64,000 nucleotides of DNA from Thiemannella venezuelensis (GTDB taxonomy: Bacteria > Actinomycetota > Actinomycetes > Streptosporangiales > Streptosporangiaceae). The DNA is taken from contig NZ_JACHJJ010000006.1 of the NCBI RefSeq assembly GCF_014203605.1, forward strand, positions 1 through 64,000, in the 5' to 3' direction. A program made the translations under genes and the position numbers. This document shows, one piece after another, positions 52,346 through 61,330 of the stretch (positions within the stretch are counted from its first letter, which is position 1; the number at the start of each line of letters is the position of its first letter). The notes under the pieces are model-generated. The model saw only the letters and a program-made list of their open reading frames with translations, ran no database searches and was not told where the DNA came from.

Positions 52346-53542
52346 TCAGGCGGCCGGGGTGAGCACGCGGCCGGCGGCCTCGGCCGGGGCGGCGGGGGCC
52401 GTACCGGAGCGGGGCAGGAGGCGGCCGGTCACGGCGATCAGGACGCCCAGCAGGACGGCGATGCCGAGCGCGGTGCGGATCGAGGCCAGGTCGGAGACGA
52501 AACCGATGACCACCGGGCCGAGGAGCAGCCCCGCGTAGCCCAGCGCGCCCGTCTGGGCGATGGCCGGACCGGGGTTGGCGGTCGTCTCGCCCGCCAGGGA
52601 GAAGGCGATCGGCGAGATCGTCGCCACCGACAGGCCCACCAGCAGCATGGCCGGGACGGCGACCGCCGCCGAAGAGGCCGTGACGACCACGGCGAAGGTC
52701 GCGGTGGTGGCCAGACCGGAGCCGGTGATCATCCTCCGGGCGCCGAACCGGGCCCGGAGGCGGTCGCCGGCCAGGCGGCCGAGCAGCATGCCCGCCTCGA
52801 AGACCGGGTAGCCGAGCGCGGCGACGGCCTCGGAGGCGCCGAGCGCGTCGCGAAGGTAGAGGCCGTTCCAGTCGGCCACCGTGCCCTCGACCATGAAGGC
52901 GCAGAACGCGATGGCACCCAGCAGGTACACCACCGGGGGCATCCGGCGGCGGGTCCCGGCCCCGGCGTCCGCCGGCTCGGGGGCGGGGTCGGGCAGGTAG
53001 GTGCGGCTGAGCGTGGCCGCCGCGGGCAGTGAGACCAGGGCGACCAGGGTCAGGTGGGCCGTGAACGAGAGGCCGGCCGCGATGGCCGCGGTGCCGAGCA
53101 GGCCCGCGGAGATCGCGCCCGCGCACCAGCCGGCGTGCATGCCGTTCATCAGCGGGCGGCCGTGGGCGCGCTCGACCGCCGCGCCCTGCGCGTTCATCGC
53201 GATGTCCAGCGCGCCGAACGCCAGGCCGAACAGCGCGGAGGCGACCAGCAGCAGCGGGAACGACGGCGCGAACGCGAGCATGGCCAGGGTGACGGCGCAG
53301 AGGGGGGCGGCGACCCGCAGAATGCTCCGGCTGCCGAAACGCCGCATCACGCTGCGCATCGACTGCATGGTCACCAGCGCGCCCAGACCCCACGCGAGCA
53401 GGGAGATTCCGACCGACGTCTCGGACAGGCCGAGCTTGTCGGACAGTGCGGGCAGGCGCACGGTCATCGATCCACACATCAGTCCACCGAGAACAAAAGT
53501 GAGGATTGCCCCGTTACGGGCAGTCCTCAGGTCGCGGGTCAT
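52346..53542 (-). CDS. Major facilitator superfamily transporter (YbjJ-like)
   Basis: About 398 residues from ATG 53542 (AAGGGA 7 nt upstream), with twelve hydrophobic segments in two six-helix halves. A short basic loop between helices 2 and 3 reads M-R-R-F-G-S-R-S, and L-D-I-A-M-N-A-Q-G in the first half is typical of the YbjJ/FucP-like branch. The substrate is unknown; a TetR gene upstream on the same strand suggests efflux of a toxic compound. An in-frame start at 53638 would cross the hairpin at 53599-53626 and is rejected. Confidence 0.88.
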   Translation of the reverse strand: MTRDLRTARNGAILTFVLGGLMCGSMTVRLPALSDKLGLSETSVGISLLAWGLGALVTMQSMRSVMRRFGSRSILRVAAPLCAVTLAMLAFAPSFPLLLVASALFGLAFGALDIAMNAQGAAVERAHGRPLMNGMHAGWCAGAISAGLLGTAAIAAGLSFTAHLTLVALVSLPAAATLSRTYLPDPAPEPADAGAGTRRRMPPVVYLLGAIAFCAFMVEGTVADWNGLYLRDALGASEAVAALGYPVFEAGMLLGRLAGDRLRARFGARRMITGSGLATTATFAVVVTASSAAVAVPAMLLVGLSVATISPIAFSLAGETTANPGPAIAQTGALGYAGLLLGPVVIGFVSDLASIRTALGIAVLLGVLIAVTGRLLPRSGTAPAAPAEAAGRVLTPAA

Positions 53543-53598
53543 GACGTAATCCCTTCTATGGAGGTTTCCGGCCGCCGTCAGGTGGGCACAGAAAATCC

Positions 53599-53626
53599 GG
53601 TCGCTTCCGCGCGTGCGGAAGCGACC
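53599..53626 (-). terminator. Perfect 12-bp hairpin between tetR and MFS genes
   Basis: GGTCGCTTCCGC and its exact complement flank GCGT. On the minus strand the stem is followed by GGATTTTCTG, so it can work as an intrinsic terminator of the tetR transcript or as an attenuator ahead of the MFS gene, whose start lies 57 nt on. Confidence 0.65.
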
Positions 53627-53691
53627 ACCAATATTCACGGAGAGTAATCATCGCCGGAGCCGAACGGACGGCCCGGCGGACGGGTGTGGAC

Positions 53692-53730
53692 GGCCGGGCA
53701 TGCGGTGGTGGCCGGGCATGCGGCGGTGGT
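53692..53730. repeat. Short tandem repeat between MFS and tetR
   Basis: GGCCGGGCATGCGGTGGT (53692-53709) is followed at once by a near copy with a 3-nt insertion (53710-53730). The surrounding 130 bp are rich in GGNCGG words and hold no gene. Confidence 0.5.
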
Positions 53731-53800
53731 CGCCGGACGGGTCCGGTGACCGGGTGGGCGGACGCGGATGCGTGGACGGGGCGGCCCGTGCGGCCGGCGG

Positions 53801-54307
53801 TCAGCCGGGCAGCAGCGCCAGGAGCCCTCGTTTCAGTTCCGCGTAGCGGCCGTCGTCGTAGAGGCCGGGGTCGTGGCTGGCCACGTCCCACAACCCCTCG
53901 CAGGCCAGGCGGACGATCTGCGCGGCCGCCGGGTCCGGTTCGGTCTCCAGCCCCTCGCGGTGCCAGCGGGCCATCGCCTCGCGCAGCGGTGCGAGCAGGT
54001 AGAGGTTGCCGGAGGCGCCGGTGACCACCGCCCAGCGCCGCAGCCGGCCGCTCTGCACGGCGGCGAACGTGGCGGCCAGGTAGTTCTTGGTGTAGGTGTC
54101 GTGGCCCTGGGCGGCGACGAGTTCGTCGAACTCCTCGATCAGCCGCTCGACCATGCCCTTGATCAGGGCTTCCTTGGTGCTGAAGTGGTAGAGCAGCCCG
54201 CCCTTGCTGCAGCCCGCGCGCTCGGCGACGGCCGCCAGGGTGAGCGCGGAGGATCCCTGGTCGGCCAGCAGGTCCTCCGCCGCGTCCAGCAGTTCCTCTC
54301 GTCTCAT
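53801..54307 (-). CDS. TetR-family transcriptional regulator
   Basis: 168 residues. The N-terminal HTH is clear: L-L-D-A-A-E-D-L-L, then L-T-L-A-A-V-A-E-R-A-G-C-S-K-G-G-L-L-Y-H-F-S-T-K-E-A-L. The C-terminal ligand domain is family-specific. It most likely represses the MFS gene downstream and itself, with release on binding the exported compound. The operator-like inverted repeat at 54315-54338 lies right before its start. Confidence 0.93.
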   Translation of the reverse strand: MRREELLDAAEDLLADQGSSALTLAAVAERAGCSKGGLLYHFSTKEALIKGMVERLIEEFDELVAAQGHDTYTKNYLAATFAAVQSGRLRRWAVVTGASGNLYLLAPLREAMARWHREGLETEPDPAAAQIVRLACEGLWDVASHDPGLYDDGRYAELKRGLLALLPG

Positions 54308-54314
54308 GGTCTTT

Positions 54315-54338
54315 ACTGTACCGGCTGGACGGTTCAGT
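54315..54338. promoter_or_regulatory. Probable TetR operator
   Basis: ACTGTACCG (54315-54323) and CGGTTCAGT (54330-54338) are inverted with 8 of 9 positions matching, around GCTGGA. The site is 8 nt upstream of the tetR start and on the way to the divergent cysteine desulfurase gene. Confidence 0.7.
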
Positions 54339-54418
54339 GGTCAACGCGGGGGCGGGGCTCCGCACGGGCGCGGATACCCTTGGAAGGCTGAAAATAAGTT
54401 GCGGAGGGGAGTGCGGCC

Positions 54419-55582
54419 GTGCAGTCCGCCTATCTCGATCATGCGGCGACCACGCCGATGCTTCCCGAGGCCATCGAGGCGGTGACCGCCCACCTCGGCA
54501 GGGTCGGCAACGCCTCGTCGCTGCACGCGGCGGGCCGCCGTACCCGCCAGGTCGTGGAGGAGTCGCGCGAGAGCATCGCGGACGCGCTCGGCGCCCGGCC
54601 CAGCGAGGTCGTGTTCACCTCGGGCGGGACCGAGGCCGACAACCTGGCGATCAAGGGCCTCTACTGGGCCCGCCGCGCCGCCGGGGCGACCCGCATCCTG
54701 ATCAGCGCGGTCGAGCACCACGCGGCGCTCGACCCTGCGCACTGGCTGGGCGACCGGCAGGGCGCGACCGTCGAGCTGCTCGAGGTCGACGAGCTCGGCC
54801 GGGTGCACCCGCAGACCCTGCGCGAGGCCGTCGAGCGCGACCCGGACGGCGTCGCGCTGGTGAGCGTCATGTGGGCCAACAACGAGGTCGGCACCGTCCA
54901 GCCGGTCCGGGTGCTCGCCGCGATCGCCCGCGACCACGGCATCCCGTTCCACACCGACGCGGTCCAGGCGATCGGCCAGCTCCCGGTCGACTTCGCCGAC
55001 GCCGGTGTGGACGCCCTGACGCTCTCCGGCCACAAGGTCGGCGGGCCGATGGGCGTCGGCGCCCTGCTGCTGGCCCGGGGCGCCGACCCGGTGCCGGTGC
55101 TGCACGGCGGCGGCCAGGAGCGCGACGTCCGCTCCGGCACGCTCGACGCCCCCTCGGTCGCCGGGCTCGCGGCGGCGGTGCAGATCGCGGTGGCCCGCCG
55201 GGCCGAGACCGCCGCCCGGCTCTCGGGCCTGCGCGACGAGCTGATCCGCCGGGTACGGCAGGCGGTCCCCGACGTGATCCTCAACGGCGACCCGGAGAAC
55301 CGGCTCCCCGGCAACGCGCACTTCTCCTTCCCCGGCTGCGAGGGCGACGCGCTGCTCATGCTCCTGGACGCCAAGGGAGTGGAGTGCTCGACCGGTTCCG
55401 CCTGCTCGGCAGGGGTGGCCCAGCCCTCCCACGTCCTGCTCGCCATGGGCGCCGACGGCGTCCGCGCCCGGGGCTCGCTGCGCTTCTCGCTCGGCCACAC
55501 CTCGACCGAGGCCGACGTCGACCGCGTCGCCGACGTCATCGGCCTGGTCGTGGAGCGCGCCCGCCGCGCCGGACTGTCCTGA
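54419..55582 (+). CDS. Cysteine desulfurase
   Basis: A 387-residue IscS/NifS-type PLP enzyme. [10 protein letters not shown] at the start, [13 protein letters not shown]206 (PLP lysine) and E-C-S-T-G-S-A-C329-S (catalytic Cys) are all present. It takes sulfur from cysteine for transfer to acceptors. MnmA lies 3.6 kb downstream on the same strand, a common actinobacterial linkage, so delivery of sulfur for tRNA 2-thiouridine is the probable main role. GTG start after GGAGGGGAG. Confidence 0.95.
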   Translation: MQSAYLDHAATTPMLPEAIEAVTAHLGRVGNASSLHAAGRRTRQVVEESRESIADALGARPSEVVFTSGGTEADNLAIKGLYWARRAAGATRILISAVEHHAALDPAHWLGDRQGATVELLEVDELGRVHPQTLREAVERDPDGVALVSVMWANNEVGTVQPVRVLAAIARDHGIPFHTDAVQAIGQLPVDFADAGVDALTLSGHKVGGPMGVGALLLARGADPVPVLHGGGQERDVRSGTLDAPSVAGLAAAVQIAVARRAETAARLSGLRDELIRRVRQAVPDVILNGDPENRLPGNAHFSFPGCEGDALLMLLDAKGVECSTGSACSAGVAQPSHVLLAMGADGVRARGSLRFSLGHTSTEADVDRVADVIGLVVERARRAGLS

Positions 55583-55700
55583 CCCGGCACCCCGCGGTCC
55601 GGGACCCCCGCGGTCCGGGACCCCTGCATCCGGGCCCTGCGGCCGGGGAGGCCGCCTGACCGAGGCGCTCTCCGCCGCCGCGCCCGGCGGCCGCGACGGC

Positions 55701-55706
55701 TAGATT
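55701..55706 (+). promoter_or_regulatory. -10 box of a leaderless promoter
   Basis: TAGATT ends 6 nt before the GTG at 55713 with no SD, the exact spacing for transcription to start on the first codon. Confidence 0.6.
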
Positions 55707-55712
55707 CGAACG

Positions 55713-56354
55713 GTGACCGAACCGATCATCGTGGCCCGCGGCGTCGAGGTGGCGCTCGGCGGCAATCCCGTCCTGCGCGGTGTCGACCTCGACGTCGTGC
55801 GAGGCGAGGCCGTCGCGGTGACGGGACCGAACGGCGCGGGGAAGTCGACGCTGCTGCGCTGCCTGGCCGGGCTGCGCCCGCCGGACTCGGGCGAGCTGGC
55901 CGTCCTGGGCGCGCCGCCCCGCGACGTCCCGGCCTTCTGGCGCGACGTCGCCCTGGTGGGGGACGAACCCGCCTGGTACCCGGGGCTGACCGTCCGCGAG
56001 CACCTGGACCTGATGGGCGCCGTCCACACCCCGTCCCGGCTGGAGGCCGGCGAGGCGCTGGAGGCGTTCGGCCTGGGGCCCCGCGCGGACGCCGCGCCGG
56101 CGGCCCTCTCGACCGGGCAGCGGCAGCGTCTCCTGCTGGCGATGACCCTGCTGCGGCCGAGCCGCCTGCTCCTGCTGGACGAGCCGGAACGCGGGCTCGA
56201 CGCGGGCTTCAGAGGGCGGCTGGCGGAGATCCTGGTGCGCTACACGGCCGAGGGCGGGACGGTGGTGACGGCCACCCACGATCCCGGTCTCGCCGCGGCC
56301 GCCCGGGCCCGGTCGATCGTGCTGTCCTCCGGACGGGCCAGGAGCACCGCATGA
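55713..56354 (+). CDS. ABC transporter ATP-binding protein
   Basis: A 213-residue ATPase: Walker A G-P-N-G-A-G-K-S-T, signature L-S-T-G-Q-R-Q-R (a Thr in place of the usual Gly or Ser), Walker B L-L-L-L-D-E-P-E and H-loop T-H-D-P. It pairs with the membrane protein encoded 58 bp downstream. This small type is often paired with ABC-2-like exporters; the cargo is unknown. Confidence 0.9.
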   Translation: MTEPIIVARGVEVALGGNPVLRGVDLDVVRGEAVAVTGPNGAGKSTLLRCLAGLRPPDSGELAVLGAPPRDVPAFWRDVALVGDEPAWYPGLTVREHLDLMGAVHTPSRLEAGEALEAFGLGPRADAAPAALSTGQRQRLLLAMTLLRPSRLLLLDEPERGLDAGFRGRLAEILVRYTAEGGTVVTATHDPGLAAAARARSIVLSSGRARSTA

Positions 56355-56412
56355 AGGCGGGCTTCGAGAGCGCCCCGGAGCCGGTCCCGGCCGCCCGTCC
56401 AGGAGGTGCCCC

Positions 56413-57993
56413 ATGAGTCCGGTTCCGGAGATCCGGGCCTTCGTCCGGTCGAGGAGCCGCCGGCCGCGGAGCTGGCTCGACCACTACACGGCCGGCCTCG
56501 GGCTCGCGGTGACCGCGGCGGTGCTGTCCCAGCCCGCCTCCGCACTCCTCACCGCGGTCACCCGCGAGGCGGACCCGTCGCGGACGGGCGCCGGGATCGC
56601 GCTGGTCATGCTGGCCTGGGCGGGTCTCCTCGCCGCCGCCCGCACGCTCGGTCCCGTCACCCCGCCGTCCGCCGACGCCTGGCTCCTGCTCTCCCCGCTC
56701 GACCGGCGGGCCGTGCTGCGGCGGCCGGCGGGCGTCCTCCTCGCGGTGTCCGTCGCGGCCGGCGCCGTTCTCGGCGTGGGCCTGCTCGCGGTCCTGGGCG
56801 CCCCGGACCACACGGCCGTACGGTCGGCCGCGGCGGTGGTCCTCGGCGTCGCCGCGGCCACGGGCGGCACGGCCCTGGCCGTGCTGGCGCAGGCCTCGCG
56901 CACCGTGGACGCGTGGGCGGGCCCGGTGGTCACCGCGACCGTGGCGCTGGCCGCGGCCGTCGCGCTGCTGGGATCCGGTCCCGGCCGCCGCCTCCTGACC
57001 GCGGCCGCCACCGCGCCGCCGACCCTCGGCGCGGCGGCGGCCGCGGTGTCCGCCGCGCTCGCCGCCCTGCTGGTACGGCGGGCCTGGGTGGCGCTGGACC
57101 GGATCCCGGCCCGGATCCTGCTGGCCGCCACCGCGAGGACGGGCCGCGCGGCCGCCTCCGCCGTCACCATGGACCCGGGCTCCCTGACCTGGAGCGCGGA
57201 GGACGAGCACTGGCGGGGACGGGTCCTGCGGTCCCGGCGGTGGCCCGCGCTGCCCGCCCCGATGGCGCCGGCCTGGCAGGACTGGCGGAGGCTGGCACGC
57301 CGCCCCTGGCGGCCCGTCGTGCTGCTCGCGGCCGCCGTGCTGCCCGCGCTCGCCGCGCAGGCCGGCGGGGCGTCGAGGACGGCGACCGCGCCGGCCGGGG
57401 CCGGAGGAGGATCCCCGGAGGCCGTGGCCGTACTCGCCGGGCAAGCCGGAACCGGCGCGGCGGCCGCCTCGCTGACCGCGGGCCTCGTCCTCGTCGGCGC
57501 GCTCGCCGCCGCCGTGACGGGCACCTCCGGAGCGCGCAGGGACGGCGACAACCCGGCGCTGGCGAGGCTGCTCGGCCTCGGCCCCCGCCGGGTCCTGGCC
57601 GCCAGGGCGCTGCTGCCGGGACTGCTCGGCGCGGCCTGGCTGGCCCTCGCCCTGGCCGGGCTCTCGGCGACCGGCGCACTCGCCGCCGGTCCGTGGTGGC
57701 CGCTGGCGGCCCTGACCGCGCCCGCCCTGGCTGCGGGAGCCCTGCGGACGGCACGCAGGCGGCCCGTCGACCACTCGATGCCGGTCATCGACACGCCGGT
57801 GGGGGCGATCCCCACCGGGCCGCTCGTCTGGGCGATGACCGGCATCGACCTCACCGTGCTCGGCTGCCTCCCGCTGGTCGTCGCACTGCTCTTCCCACCC
57901 GCCGCGTTCGGCGGGTTCCTGGCCGTGCAGGCCCTCCTGGGAACGGCCGTCCTCTCGGCCTACCTGGCCGGAGAGGGAAAGCGCCCCGCCTGA
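56413..57993 (+). CDS. Integral membrane partner of the ABC ATPase (DUF6297-like)
   Basis: 526 residues with many hydrophobic segments (ten or more) and Ala-rich sequence. It is probably the permease part of the exporter formed with the upstream ATPase. I connect it with the DUF6297 family because of its position and style (A-W-L-L-L-S-P-L-D-R after the second helix), not from a clear motif. The ATG follows AGGAGGTGCCCC, a strong SD at 56400-56405. Confidence 0.75.
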   Translation: MSPVPEIRAFVRSRSRRPRSWLDHYTAGLGLAVTAAVLSQPASALLTAVTREADPSRTGAGIALVMLAWAGLLAAARTLGPVTPPSADAWLLLSPLDRRAVLRRPAGVLLAVSVAAGAVLGVGLLAVLGAPDHTAVRSAAAVVLGVAAATGGTALAVLAQASRTVDAWAGPVVTATVALAAAVALLGSGPGRRLLTAAATAPPTLGAAAAAVSAALAALLVRRAWVALDRIPARILLAATARTGRAAASAVTMDPGSLTWSAEDEHWRGRVLRSRRWPALPAPMAPAWQDWRRLARRPWRPVVLLAAAVLPALAAQAGGASRTATAPAGAGGGSPEAVAVLAGQAGTGAAAASLTAGLVLVGALAAAVTGTSGARRDGDNPALARLLGLGPRRVLAARALLPGLLGAAWLALALAGLSATGALAAGPWWPLAALTAPALAAGALRTARRRPVDHSMPVIDTPVGAIPTGPLVWAMTGIDLTVLGCLPLVVALLFPPAAFGGFLAVQALLGTAVLSAYLAGEGKRPA

Positions 57994-58054
57994 GGGACGC
58001 CCTCGCGGAGACGGGCCGAGCCCCGCGGGGAGGCGTTCACCCGTGCCCCCGCCG

Positions 58055-59101
58055 TCAGTTGAGGAAGGGGGCGACGGCGGCCCAGGCGGGGTCGCCTGCG
58101 ACGTCCACGCGGGGCTGGCCCTCCTCCCAGGTGATGATCAGCTCCTTGGCGTGGATCGCCGCGTCGCCCACCGGGTCGGCGTAGATGTGCAGCACCCGCT
58201 GGCCCTCGGCGCTCATGTGGGCGGCGAGCACGGCGGTCCCGTTCAGCCTGCTGATCCGCCCGGCGAGGCGCTCCTCGAAGTCGCGCAGGGCGTCCAGCGA
58301 CGGCCCGACGGGCAGGCCGTCGGCGTCGCGGTGCAGGTAGGGCAGGGTGACCGCGATGTGCTGGTCGAACAGGGGGTAGTCGACCGGGCGGAGCGGGTAG
58401 CGCGCGGTGGCGATCAGGCGGGCGCCGCCGGCGGTCTCGCCCTCCAGCAGCGCCCACTGCTCCTCCTGGAAACCGGAGGCGAGGTCGGCGACCACGCTGG
58501 GCAGGTGGACGGCGGGCACGGCGTCGATCGGCGGGAACTGGACGGCGGAGATGCCCCCGACCCAGCGGGCCACGTCGTCCTCGCCGAGCAGCCAGTCGAG
58601 GGCGAGCAGGGCGGCCTCGGTCCGGGTGTCCTCGTCGAGGATGCCGAAGATCGGATGGTGGGCGACCACGTCGACGCGGGGGTTGCCGTGCGGGGCGCGC
58701 AGGCCCAGGACGAGCTTGTCCAGCGCGAACTCGTAGCCGTCCACGTCGAGGGTGAGGTCCATGGCGTGGGGGTTGGCCCGCCGGGACGGGTGGAACTCCC
58801 AGCGGGCGTCGGCGGGGGGCGCGGCGGCGGCCCAGCGGTGCGCGACGGCGCGCAGTTCGGCGTCGCCCGCGGCGGTGACCACCAGGGCCTGGTCGGCGGT
58901 GAATCCCGGAGTGATCTCCCAGACCAGGGAGGGGTGGACGACCGTCACCGCGGGACCGATCCACTCGGCCAGCCGGTCGGCCTCCCCGGCGGCCACCATC
59001 GCGTCCAGCTCAGGTCTGGCCTCGGTCCACCAGGCCCAGAACTCGCCGATGCCGTCGACGGGTTCCCCGGCGGATTCGCTCTTGCGCCCGAACAGTCGCA
59101 T
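58055..59101 (-). CDS. DUF695-like cytoplasmic protein
   Basis: 348 residues, no membrane segments. The middle has W-E-F-H-P-S-R-R-A-N-P, L-D-V-D-G-Y-E-F, then A-L-L-A-L-D-W-L-L-G-E-D-D-V-A-R-W-V-G, a block seen in DUF695 proteins. The function of that family is unknown. It is divergent from mnmA. The ATG at 59101 gives a normal basic start M-R-L-F-G-R-K. Confidence 0.7.
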   Translation of the reverse strand: MRLFGRKSESAGEPVDGIGEFWAWWTEARPELDAMVAAGEADRLAEWIGPAVTVVHPSLVWEITPGFTADQALVVTAAGDAELRAVAHRWAAAAPPADARWEFHPSRRANPHAMDLTLDVDGYEFALDKLVLGLRAPHGNPRVDVVAHHPIFGILDEDTRTEAALLALDWLLGEDDVARWVGGISAVQFPPIDAVPAVHLPSVVADLASGFQEEQWALLEGETAGGARLIATARYPLRPVDYPLFDQHIAVTLPYLHRDADGLPVGPSLDALRDFEERLAGRISRLNGTAVLAAHMSAEGQRVLHIYADPVGDAAIHAKELIITWEEGQPRVDVAGDPAWAAVAPFLN

Positions 59102-59217
59102 GACTCCGGATTCTCCCAGTCCGAGGAGGCAGGTGCCAACAGCCGGCCGCCGGTACGGGCTGCCCGGTCACGCGCGGTCCGCGGAATGCCCCGCGGCGCG
59201 GGTACGCTCAGAGGGCT

Positions 59218-60288
59218 ATGACTCTTCGTGTGCTTGCCGCCATGTCCGGGGGCGTCGATTCCGCCGTGGCCGCCGCCCGCATCGCCGAGGCGGGCCATGA
59301 CGTCACCGGCGTCCATCTGGCGCTGTCGGCCAACCCGCAGTCCTACCGGACCGGCGCGCGCGGATGCTGCACGATCGAGGACTCGCGCGACGCCCGCCGG
59401 GCCGCCGACGTGATCGGGATCCCCTTCTACGTCTGGGACATGGCCGAGCGCTTCCACCGCGACGTGGTCGAGGACTTCGTCAGCGAGTACGCCGCGGGCC
59501 GCACGCCCAACCCCTGCCTGCGCTGCAACGAGAAGATCAAGTTCGAGGCGGTGCTCGACCGGGCCCTCGCGCTCGGCTTCGACGCCGTGGCGACCGGGCA
59601 CCACGCCCGGCTCGACGGCGGCGTGCTCCGCCGCAGTCCGGACGAGGGCAAGGACCAGTCCTACGTGCTGGGCGTGCTCACCCGCGAGCAGCTCAAGCAC
59701 GCGATCTTCCCGCTCGGTGACTCGACCAAGGCCGAGGTCCGCGAGGAGGCCGCGCGGCGCGGGCTCATGGTGGCCGACAAGCCCGACAGCCACGACATCT
59801 GCTTCATCGCCGACGGTGACACCCGGGGCTTCCTCGCCGACCGCCTCGGCGCGGCCGAGGGCCCGATCGTGGACGAGTCGGGCGAGGTCGTCGGGAGCCA
59901 CCGGGGCGCATACGGCTTCACCGTCGGCCAGCGCAAGGGCCTGCGCATCGACCGCCCGTCCGCCGACGGCGGACCGCGCTACGTGCTGTCCATCGAGCCG
60001 GTCTCCAACACGGTCACGGTCGGTCCGCGCTCGTCCCTGGAGGTCACGTCCATCGTGGCGGCCCGGCCCGTCTGGAACGGCCCGGTGGCCGCGCCCGCCG
60101 AGCCGCTGGCCTGCACGGTCCAGCTCCGCGCCCACGGCGAGGTGTACGGCTGCCGCGCCCTGCTCTCCGGCGAGGAGGTCCACATCGCGCTGGACGCTCC
60201 GGCCACCGGGGTGGCGGCGGGCCAGGCCGCGGTGCTCTACCTCGGTGACACGGTGATCGGCTCGGCCACCATCGCCTCCGCCTCCTGA
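59218..60288 (+). CDS. mnmA: tRNA-specific 2-thiouridylase
   Basis: 356 residues. M-S-G-G-V-D-S (9-15) is the PP-loop; C100-L-R-C and S-H-D-I-C195-F hold the two catalytic cysteines, close to positions 102 and 199 of the E. coli protein. It adds sulfur to the wobble uridine (U34) of Lys, Glu and Gln tRNAs, with sulfur from a cysteine desulfurase. TACGCT at 59203-59208 lies 9 nt before the ATG, with AGAGGG between, so the leader is very short. Confidence 0.96.
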   Translation: MTLRVLAAMSGGVDSAVAAARIAEAGHDVTGVHLALSANPQSYRTGARGCCTIEDSRDARRAADVIGIPFYVWDMAERFHRDVVEDFVSEYAAGRTPNPCLRCNEKIKFEAVLDRALALGFDAVATGHHARLDGGVLRRSPDEGKDQSYVLGVLTREQLKHAIFPLGDSTKAEVREEAARRGLMVADKPDSHDICFIADGDTRGFLADRLGAAEGPIVDESGEVVGSHRGAYGFTVGQRKGLRIDRPSADGGPRYVLSIEPVSNTVTVGPRSSLEVTSIVAARPVWNGPVAAPAEPLACTVQLRAHGEVYGCRALLSGEEVHIALDAPATGVAAGQAAVLYLGDTVIGSATIASAS

Positions 60289-60520
60289 TCCCGGCCGGCG
60301 GATCAGTGCCCGGTCCCGCCTGAGCCGGGGGCTTCGCGGCCGGAGGCGGCCGGTCCATTGATCGGGATGAGTCGGACGATAAGCAGGAAAAGCATGGTTT
60401 GTGGTTCTTTGTGCCGCTTTCTCTCTTGAGTATGTCAAAGCGCCCTTATTTCTGTAGCCGGGGCGGGCGGGGGCGGCGCACAGCAGGCGACCGGCCGCCT
60501 CCGCCCGGCCACGGGCCCGC
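60289..60520. other. Convergent intergenic region with an AT-rich island
   Basis: The part at 60370-60460 is clearly AT-rich against this genome. On the plus strand AGGAAA precedes a tiny 11-codon frame M-V-C-G-S-L-C-R-F-L-S starting at 60393. On the minus strand a 30-codon frame begins M-L-F-L-L-I-V-R-L-I-P. Neither has other support. Nothing else is seen. Confidence 0.35.
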
Positions 60521-61162
60521 CTAGGGCAGAGTGACGGACTCGCCCGGCCTCAGGCGGCGGATCTCGGCTCCCTGCCGGTCCGCCTCGATCTCCAGCCAGC
60601 GGTCGACCAGTCCCAGACCGAGGTCGTTGAGCAGGCCGTCATGGGTGGAGAAGGCCCGGGCGGGACGGACCTCGCGCAGGTAGGCGACCATCTCCATGGC
60701 CTTCAGCCACGGGGCGTTGGTCGGTACCAGCAGCGTGGGGACCTCGACGCCCGGCGGGGTGAGGGCGTCACCGGGGTAGAAGACCTCCTCGTCCACGAAG
60801 AACCCGACGTTCTGCACGATCGGCATGTCCGGGTGGTTCGGCGCGTGCCACTCGCCGACGGCCTTGACCGCGAAGCCCGCGGCGGTGAACGCGTCGCCGT
60901 GCCGTACCGTCTGGATCTTCGCCGGGATGCCGGTCAGCGTGGCGGCGACACCCTCGCAGGTCCAGATCTCCAGGGCCGGGTCGGCCTCGGCCGCCCGGCG
61001 CAGCCGGTCGGGCTCCACGTGGTCGAAGTGCTCGTGGGTGATGAGCACGGCCTGAGCCCCTTCGAGGGCCGACTCCTCGCTGAAGGAGCCGGGGTCGATG
61101 ACGAGGACCGAGCCGTCCTTCTCCAGGCGGACGCAGGCATGCCCGAACTTGGTGAGTCTCAT
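60521..61162 (-). CDS. Metallo-beta-lactamase-fold hydrolase (UlaG/YtnP-like)
   Basis: 213 residues. H-A-C-V-R near the start, I-T-H43-E-H45-F-D47-H48-V with the metal ligands, then H-A-P-N-H and Y-P-G-D-A-L provide the remaining ones. The compact size and R-L-T-K-F-G-H-A-C start fit the UlaG-like group of the superfamily. The substrate is unknown. Start at ATG 61162; frames going further upstream are antisense to the methionine synthase gene. Confidence 0.88.
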   Translation of the reverse strand: MRLTKFGHACVRLEKDGSVLVIDPGSFSEESALEGAQAVLITHEHFDHVEPDRLRRAAEADPALEIWTCEGVAATLTGIPAKIQTVRHGDAFTAAGFAVKAVGEWHAPNHPDMPIVQNVGFFVDEEVFYPGDALTPPGVEVPTLLVPTNAPWLKAMEMVAYLREVRPARAFSTHDGLLNDLGLGLVDRWLEIEADRQGAEIRRLRPGESVTLP

Positions 61163-61317
61163 GCCCCTCACCCTACGGCGGCGGGACCGCCGGGCCCGGG
61201 CGCCGCCGAGGCGGCGGTGGTCCGCGGGCGGGGGGCGCGGCGCCCGCGAGGGGAGCGGTCCGGGGCCCGTGGCGCCGGCGCCGGTCGCCGTTCGCGGGAC
61301 CCGGGGCGGACGGGCCC

Positions 61318-61323
61318 TAAGCT
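61318..61323 (+). promoter_or_regulatory. -10 box of a leaderless promoter
   Basis: TAAGCT ends 7 nt before the GTG at 61331, and there is no SD. Confidence 0.5.
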
Positions 61324-61330
61324 GACCTTC

